Source of the DNA: Xanthostigma xanthostigma
Lineage: Eukaryota; Arthropoda; Insecta; Raphidioptera; Raphidiidae
Reading direction: 5' to 3'
Assembly (NCBI GenBank): GCA_963575645.1
Contig: OY754467.1
Location: 1,054,001-1,118,000 of the forward strand
Length of the DNA: 64,000 nucleotides
Positions 58,483-64,000 of the stretch are shown here, in pieces. Position numbers and translations under genes: made by a program. How positions within the stretch are numbered: position 1 is the stretch's first letter; every line of letters begins with the position of its first letter. The notes under the pieces were generated by a model. It did no database searches. It was not told the DNA's origin and saw only the letters and a list, made by a program, of their open reading frames with translations.

Positions 58483-61400
58483 TATTGCCGATATTTTCGG
58501 AGTTCCGAACCAGTTCTTACCAACAAACACACTTAAATGCAAGATTTTTTTATCGATACATCAGACACAAATTGTTATGAAAAACAAATGAAATCATGCA
58601 TAGTTTAAAATTATTACGTAACTAAATCTCTCACTTAAAATGTACTAAAATTTGTACTCGATGGAATATAATACGTATATTTTGAAATCAAAAGTTTATA
58701 AATTTCAGTAGCTTTAACAATCCTGATTGAAACAAGCTAATAATTTTACAATTTCCGAAAAACAACTGTTAATATATAAATAGCTTTTGCATAAATAAAA
58801 TAAAACTGATTTTCAACTGGTTTCGCGTTTCACTTGTTTCGGTGCATAAAAAATATGTTTTGACTGACAGTTTGAAGAAATAAATTATGAGCTCTTCAAT
58901 TATAATACTGAAGTATATTTCAGTTTTAGAGAATGAATTTAAAATTAAAAATTTTAATCAACTTTGTTCATTGTATGTAATATATGTTCTTTCAAAACAA
59001 AAATTGCACCAATCGTGAAATAATATAGTTTGTTAGCATAGTATGACTATTCTTTAGCCCGTAATTTATGAACACCTGTGTATATGCATTAAATTATTAC
59101 ATAATATAGCTAACTCAAAAATAAAGTTAAAGATATTATTATAATGTTTGTTATCAAACCAATACGTTCCTTCAATTTGTTATCAAACCAATATATTAAC
59201 CATACTATGTTAACAACCGAATGTAATTGACAAATTTTTATCAATAAAAAAAATATATTAACTTTTATACATATTTAACATTGTCAAACATAAATCAATA
59301 TCATTTCAAATAATATTAACAACATAGAATTCTTTACATAAATGTTGTAATTCAGGAATGTTTAAAAATAGTTACTTTTTGTGCTTATCGGTTGGTGAAC
59401 AATTAAACATAACCTAGAAATTCTAAGTACATGCTCGTCAATTAAATAGTTTCCTTTATTAAAAATTCCTGAATACAAAATTGAATAGATAAATTATTTA
59501 CATTCTATTATATAAAAAATTATAGTCAGCTGGGACTTCGATAAACAAAATGATATGTATTCTTTACAAGTTGTTATTCATTTATTTACAATGAGTTAGA
59601 AATAACTTAGCATCTCTCATGTCTCGATTATCGATTGAGCAAGAAAAACCATTAACCACTTTTTTTTTAATTAGAGAGCACACCTCTAATAATTTTAATA
59701 TTATACTTATAGCAATAACAAACATGATTTCAAAACAATAATTCAAGTTACAATATTGAAACTGCTCCGCGATAAAATTTTCATTCGATGACGAAACCAA
59801 ATTTTTAACAGTCCTTTGAAAATAAATAACTTATAAATAATTGTATTAGCCTCTAGCATAACAAAATATCAAATCAAAACCGATTCTACAAGAAAATATG
59901 GCCGATACACGTTTACCAACTTTATAGTTAGCACCAACAACGAAAGTTAATAATCGATATACATACTTGAAAAATACCGAGATCATTGAGAAGTCGTTAT
60001 TCCAGGATATAATTTGAAAACTGGTAAAAGTATATAATTAAATTCAATCTTGTCATTCAGCCCGGATTGTTTCGGCATACTTATGTGACTTTTGTTAAAT
60101 TTTAAAATTTCTTCTCAACTTACTATCTCTAAACATGAACAGTCCAAATAAAGATTTTAGATAATTATCGTAATGGATAGTTATTGATAAATAATTTCAG
60201 TCTTAATTTTTACGCTGATTGCCATATGTAAAACAACAAAACAATTGAACGTATTTTTAATTCAAAACAAAAGTTTATTTTGTTTGAGCTTAAAACATAC
60301 GTTCAGATGTATCCATAAATATTGTAAATTATAGACGATCGACAATAGAGTAGGTTGTTTAGTTTGAAAGTCGCAATCAGTGCAAAAAGTCACTAAGCAA
60401 ACCGAAATCGTAGCTTCGATGACAAAAAAGTTATTAACACCCGATGCCAGTGTAGTAGCTATAAGTCATCGGAGCTCAGATCAAGCTTCGGATTCACGCT
60501 CTCGAAAATTCTTCGCTTTATTATCTTATGATTGCCAGGCCCGGGTACCCTGCTTGTCGGCATCCCGTATTCGAAAACAGTTTCAATATTGTAAATCAAA
60601 TTATATATTTTTGCTCATTATATGATTATCTGGCAGTGCGGTACATAAATGCTATTATTATAAACATTTGATATTATCGTCCATATTACGCAGATTAATT
60701 GTCAACAAAATTTAAAACTTAAGTTAATAATACAGCCATAAAAACACACAACTGGACTTAAACGAAAACCGGTGATAAAAATTTTGATACTACCAATCCA
60801 TCAAAGATGGTGATTAAAGCGTTAAAAATAAAATAACAAAATTTGTAGGTTAAACAAATGAAGGTATTGGTTTCCATCTTCTGTATGATTTGTATTGTTA
60901 TTTAATTCTTAAGATTTTAGTCACCTCCACTTGTCTTTTAGTTTTGCAAAGGTGTTTATGTTTATGAAACTTAAAAATTACCGGATTTTGAAAAAAAAAC
61001 AAACAAAATACGGAAAAGACAATCTAAAAAATGTGCTTCAAATAAGAATATAATTACAGAAAACCCGAACAGTTGGCGATTTTAAAATATTAAAAAAAAA
61101 TGATGGGTGATAAAAAACTTGCAGAAAGCAAGTTACGCCGCGTATATTTTATAAATATATTTAAACATTCAAATATTATTGCAATTTCAAAAATGGAAAG
61201 ATAGAGATGATTTCAAAACGAAAATATTTTAGTGAAGAGTGATTGAAAAATCGTAGCATGATAGGAAATGTTTTACCACTTAGGCACAGAATGTAATTGT
61301 CTAAAGTATTGTTTTACTACAATTTTAATATATATTATATTTTTGGAAAACACGAGGCCACTATATTACTTTTGAACACAAACAGGAAAGGACTGACTCC

Positions 61401-61763
61401 AAAATTACCAGTTTCTGTGAAAATGTTATCTGAAACATTTCAGAATCTGTCTGTTCGTCTGTACGATCGTTGAAGTGGAACTTCATTTGGGCGCGTTTTT
61501 TAAATTTCGCGAAGGGGCAACTTCGTGAGTTACCGTCACAATATATGTATTGTTTACATGCTTTACTTCAACTGAATGCAAAGGTTGTTTTTATTACGTT
61601 CAAGATTCAGATCACATTTTAACAAAAATCTAGCATAAACCGATAAAACCCTCTCAGAAATCACAAGAATGCAAAAATTTTTCATCATTTTTAGACGCCA
61701 TTTTGTATTTATGTGAAGCTGTGATATGCATCGCTAGAAGAATTAGGGCTATATTGCTTTATA

Positions 61764-61911
61764 TATATGTTACGGTTAATACAAGAAAGTAGTTAATTCG
61801 CGAATTAATCGGCTAATTACCCGAATTAACCAATCTTTGACGTTGGTTAATTCGGGTATTAGCCGGTTAATTCGCGAATAAACTACTTTCTTGTATTAAC
61901 CGTAACATATA
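61764..61911. mobile_element. 148-bp near-perfect hairpin MITE
   Basis: TATATGTTACGGTTAATACA through TTAATTCGCGAATTAATCGG to CCCGAATTAACCAA at the left pairs with the right arm over about 68 bases with a few mismatches; the loop is only about 9 bases. No coding potential. Confidence 0.8.
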
Positions 61912-62733
61912 GATAATTTATAGTTTGCTGGCATTGTTACAGCCGCGTCGAGTTGTTTTTATAAAGTATAGCTAGTGCCATCTTTTAGTAATATATTGAA
62001 CAGAAATTACACATGGGTAACAATCCAAAGAAACAATCTCTCAAAAATTGTAACATTTTAAAAAGAAAATGTTTTTCAATATTTGTGGCCCGGGTTGATC
62101 TACCCCCAGTCCAATCCTGTATATAAAAACTGTCACAAATACTGTGATTTTTAAAGGAAAAATCACTATTCAATAGTAACAAAATAAAACAAAATTTTAA
62201 GTAAATCGGAAACAATTGCAAATAGATAACATTAATTTACATTTGCCATATTATGTGATATACATATATCTATAAAACACTAAAAAACGTTTGAAGATCG
62301 TACAAAAGTTATCAAAACAAAGCACTGTAGAACAGAAATTTTATATGAATTTCAAATCACTATGTTATTAACAAGATGTGGGCAATATTTGTTTAATAAG
62401 CTCGTAGCGAGTCGAATTTGATTTTAATCGAACCTTAATCAGGGCAATGAGAACTGAATTCTTGATTCGTTGTCGAAATTCAATCTAACTAATACCAAAG
62501 CTGAAGCCCACACCTTGTTAAAAATCGGCACCTTATCACAATGGTGCATAAACCATTAAATTTACTATCTCTCGGACAGTCTATTATTTATGCAAAAAAC
62601 ATAACCTCTAATTTTATCTAAGTAATTTTCGCTATAAAAATTGAGACTTTTTTGGCAAAAATAAATTCAATATACAAAGTAGAAAAAAAAATAACAATGA
62701 TTGAAATCGAATTTCAGAGAACACAAGATATGA

Positions 62734-63217
62734 TTATTCTTCCATTGGATCATCCTTTGGAATGTCGTATATTTCAGCAAATAGCGGTGGAAGTTTCATT
62801 TTCTTCCAATTTATCCTAAATAATTCTAGATGATTTGAATGTTTCGCTCCTAAAGTTTTTAATTCTAACTGACGAGCTACTAAATTGTTTGTTACTTGGT
62901 CTACGTTTGAACTACTTCTATTTAGCTGAAAAAGAAGATTTCAGTTTTTATTTAAAATGTCGTTTGTTTTCAAACTAAGCGGAGAAAAAGATTTGAATCG
63001 CGTTCAAATTTGAAATATAACAAATGAATATACTTACTTGTAATTTTAAAGCTGCTAGAACTTGATGTTTGCTTTGTTCGATTGCTTTGAAATCCGTAAT
63101 TCCTGGCCGATCTGGAGTTAATAAAATTATCGCAACAAACAACGCAATTTCTGTATCGCCTAATCCAAGTGCATTAAAATTGTTCGTGAAATGGCACAAC
63201 GATGCCACAAAATCGCT
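62734..63217 (-). CDS. Nuclear receptor, last two exons (partial)
   Basis: Exons 63217-63038 (60 codons) and 62925-62734 (63 codons and stop) join in phase 0 (CAA|GTAAGT; TTCTTTTTCAG). They code the C-terminal half of a nuclear-receptor ligand-binding domain, helices about 7-12: FNALGLGDTEIALFVAIILL then TPDRPGITD, the ALKLQL helix, LELKTLGAKHSNHLELF, and LPPLFAEIYDIP. The last fits the AF-2 helix rule (two hydrophobic residues, any, Glu, two hydrophobic). The D-x-E-x-A-L-F and DRPG motifs place it in the NR1 group (E75/Rev-erb, HR3/ROR, PPAR-like). E75 and E78 usually lack this AF-2 helix, so another NR1 member or a divergent one is likely. The DNA-binding domain and the start lie above 64000. 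The acceptor-side exon sits next to a repeat element. Confidence 0.8.
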
Positions 63218-63284
63218 CTGAAAATAATTCAATAAAAACATTAATCAACCATTCCGGCCCGAGAACACAACTGTGCCCACCGTC

Positions 63285-63701
63285 AGAGAAGAGAGACTGT
63301 ATAGAAGTTCAACCCTGCGTTATATTTGGCGATCGCCCCAAAGCGCAGTTCCCACCCCAATTGTCAAGATGGCGATGCGGCGCACTCAAGCTTCGGAACC
63401 GCAACGCCAGGTGGCGATACTTAATAATCTCAGCTTCACACCTTAATCATTGCATTTCTCATAATGTTTTATTAATTAAAAAAAAATCGACGGAAATTGA
63501 TGAATTTCTTATATTTATTTTCTACGGTGTTTAGATAAACGCTCAAAATTCTGAAGATGTGAGATGGAACTATACGACCCCCACCTCTGTACACTGACAC
63601 TAAACCTCGATCGTTCTGCCATCTAACCGAAACAAGACAAACTAAAATTTCCGGCCACACTGTTCCATTAGAAATAAACTTCTATACAGTCTCTCTTCTC
63701 T
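63285..63701. mobile_element. Inverted-repeat element in the nuclear receptor intron
   Basis: AGAGAAGAGAGACTGTATAG with AAGTT at 63285 is mirrored by AACTTCTATACAGTCTCTCT at 63678-63697, ending 63701. The open frames that cross it are not genes. No clear target duplication; its true edges may be wider. Confidence 0.6.
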
Positions 63702-64000
63702 ACCATCGTGGATATAAGATCGTAAAATTCCGATCGCGTCAAAAATACTAATTTTTTCAGAGGGTCAGCGCTAGTTTTTGTGCGCCCTGTACAAAGTGAG
63801 CGTTCGACACTCTTTATTCGCCGCCACAAAAAATTATAGCTTACGGTTGTGAGAGCAACAAACAAAGACAAAAAAAAAACATTAATGATTTTACCTTAGA
63901 ATTATATCTATCAAAAAATACAAATAAAATCATTCTAGTAAACAAAAAAACGAGTGTGCTTTAGACCACACGACTGAAGTAAAACTTCTTCCAGCCATAA

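Larger units (their letters stand above)
54261..62733. other. Long AT-rich region between Abl and the nuclear receptor
   Basis: No gene is supported in 8.5 kb. Part of it, up from the receptor's stop codon, may be its 3' untranslated region. It carries four small mobile elements (55868, 57120, 58315, 61764), otherwise mostly unique AT-rich DNA. Confidence 0.5.

Noticed and set aside
63202-63534. Open frame crossing the nuclear receptor exon border
   Set aside because: It is antisense to the receptor exon and runs through the inverted-repeat element; the same end appears in the opposite frame at 63668-63871 because of the inverted repeats.

Overview
The window is nuclear DNA of an arthropod, most likely an insect outside the Diptera. 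It is AT-rich, its genes are split by GT-AG introns, the intergenic DNA is crowded with short inverted-repeat transposons (MITEs), and the recognisable proteins are metazoan: enkurin, a NeuroD-type bHLH factor, the TFIIIC subunit GTF3C4, a BTB/zinc-finger factor, the Abl tyrosine kinase and a nuclear receptor. The Abl protein closely follows the arthropod layout known from Drosophila, including the N-terminal leader, the Ena-type proline motif and the C-terminal F-actin-binding domain. All gene models here come from reading frames joined across splice sites by eye; phases agree at every junction listed.

Layout. 1-775: dispersed repeats, followed by the first exon of enkurin (minus, 776-1247; the rest lies outside). 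2924-4085: a two-exon NeuroD-like gene (plus). 4138-4865: a Helitron-like element carrying a decayed tRNA-Lys. 5120-8019: a four-exon GTF3C4-like gene (minus), head-to-head with a BTB/C2H2 gene (plus, from 8752). The BTB gene has two shared exons (8752-9114 and 10130-10526) and at least three alternative last exons, each coding a different pair of zinc fingers (14288-14532, 17538-17743, 19543-19769). 24322-28964: a gene for a secreted, very acidic, tandemly repeated protein. It has a TATA box, a four-codon first exon and a 2.9 kb intron that holds a dead THAP transposase gene, itself split by a hAT element. 35908-52991: the complete Abl gene on the minus strand (8 coding exons, 1507 codons), with a 10 kb first intron full of MITEs. 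62734-63217: the last two exons of a nuclear receptor (minus), whose 5' part lies beyond the window.

The genes are unrelated housekeeping, signalling and developmental genes, not a pathway. The parts that invite a second look are the alternative zinc-finger cassette, the acidic repeat precursor with RSVR-type cleavage sites in every repeat, a transposon with an internal 37-bp minisatellite and an exact 8-bp target duplication, an 89-bp exact palindrome next to a 157-bp tandem array, and twin deletion derivatives of a mariner-like element in neighbouring Abl introns. I found no CRISPR array, operon or bacterial system.
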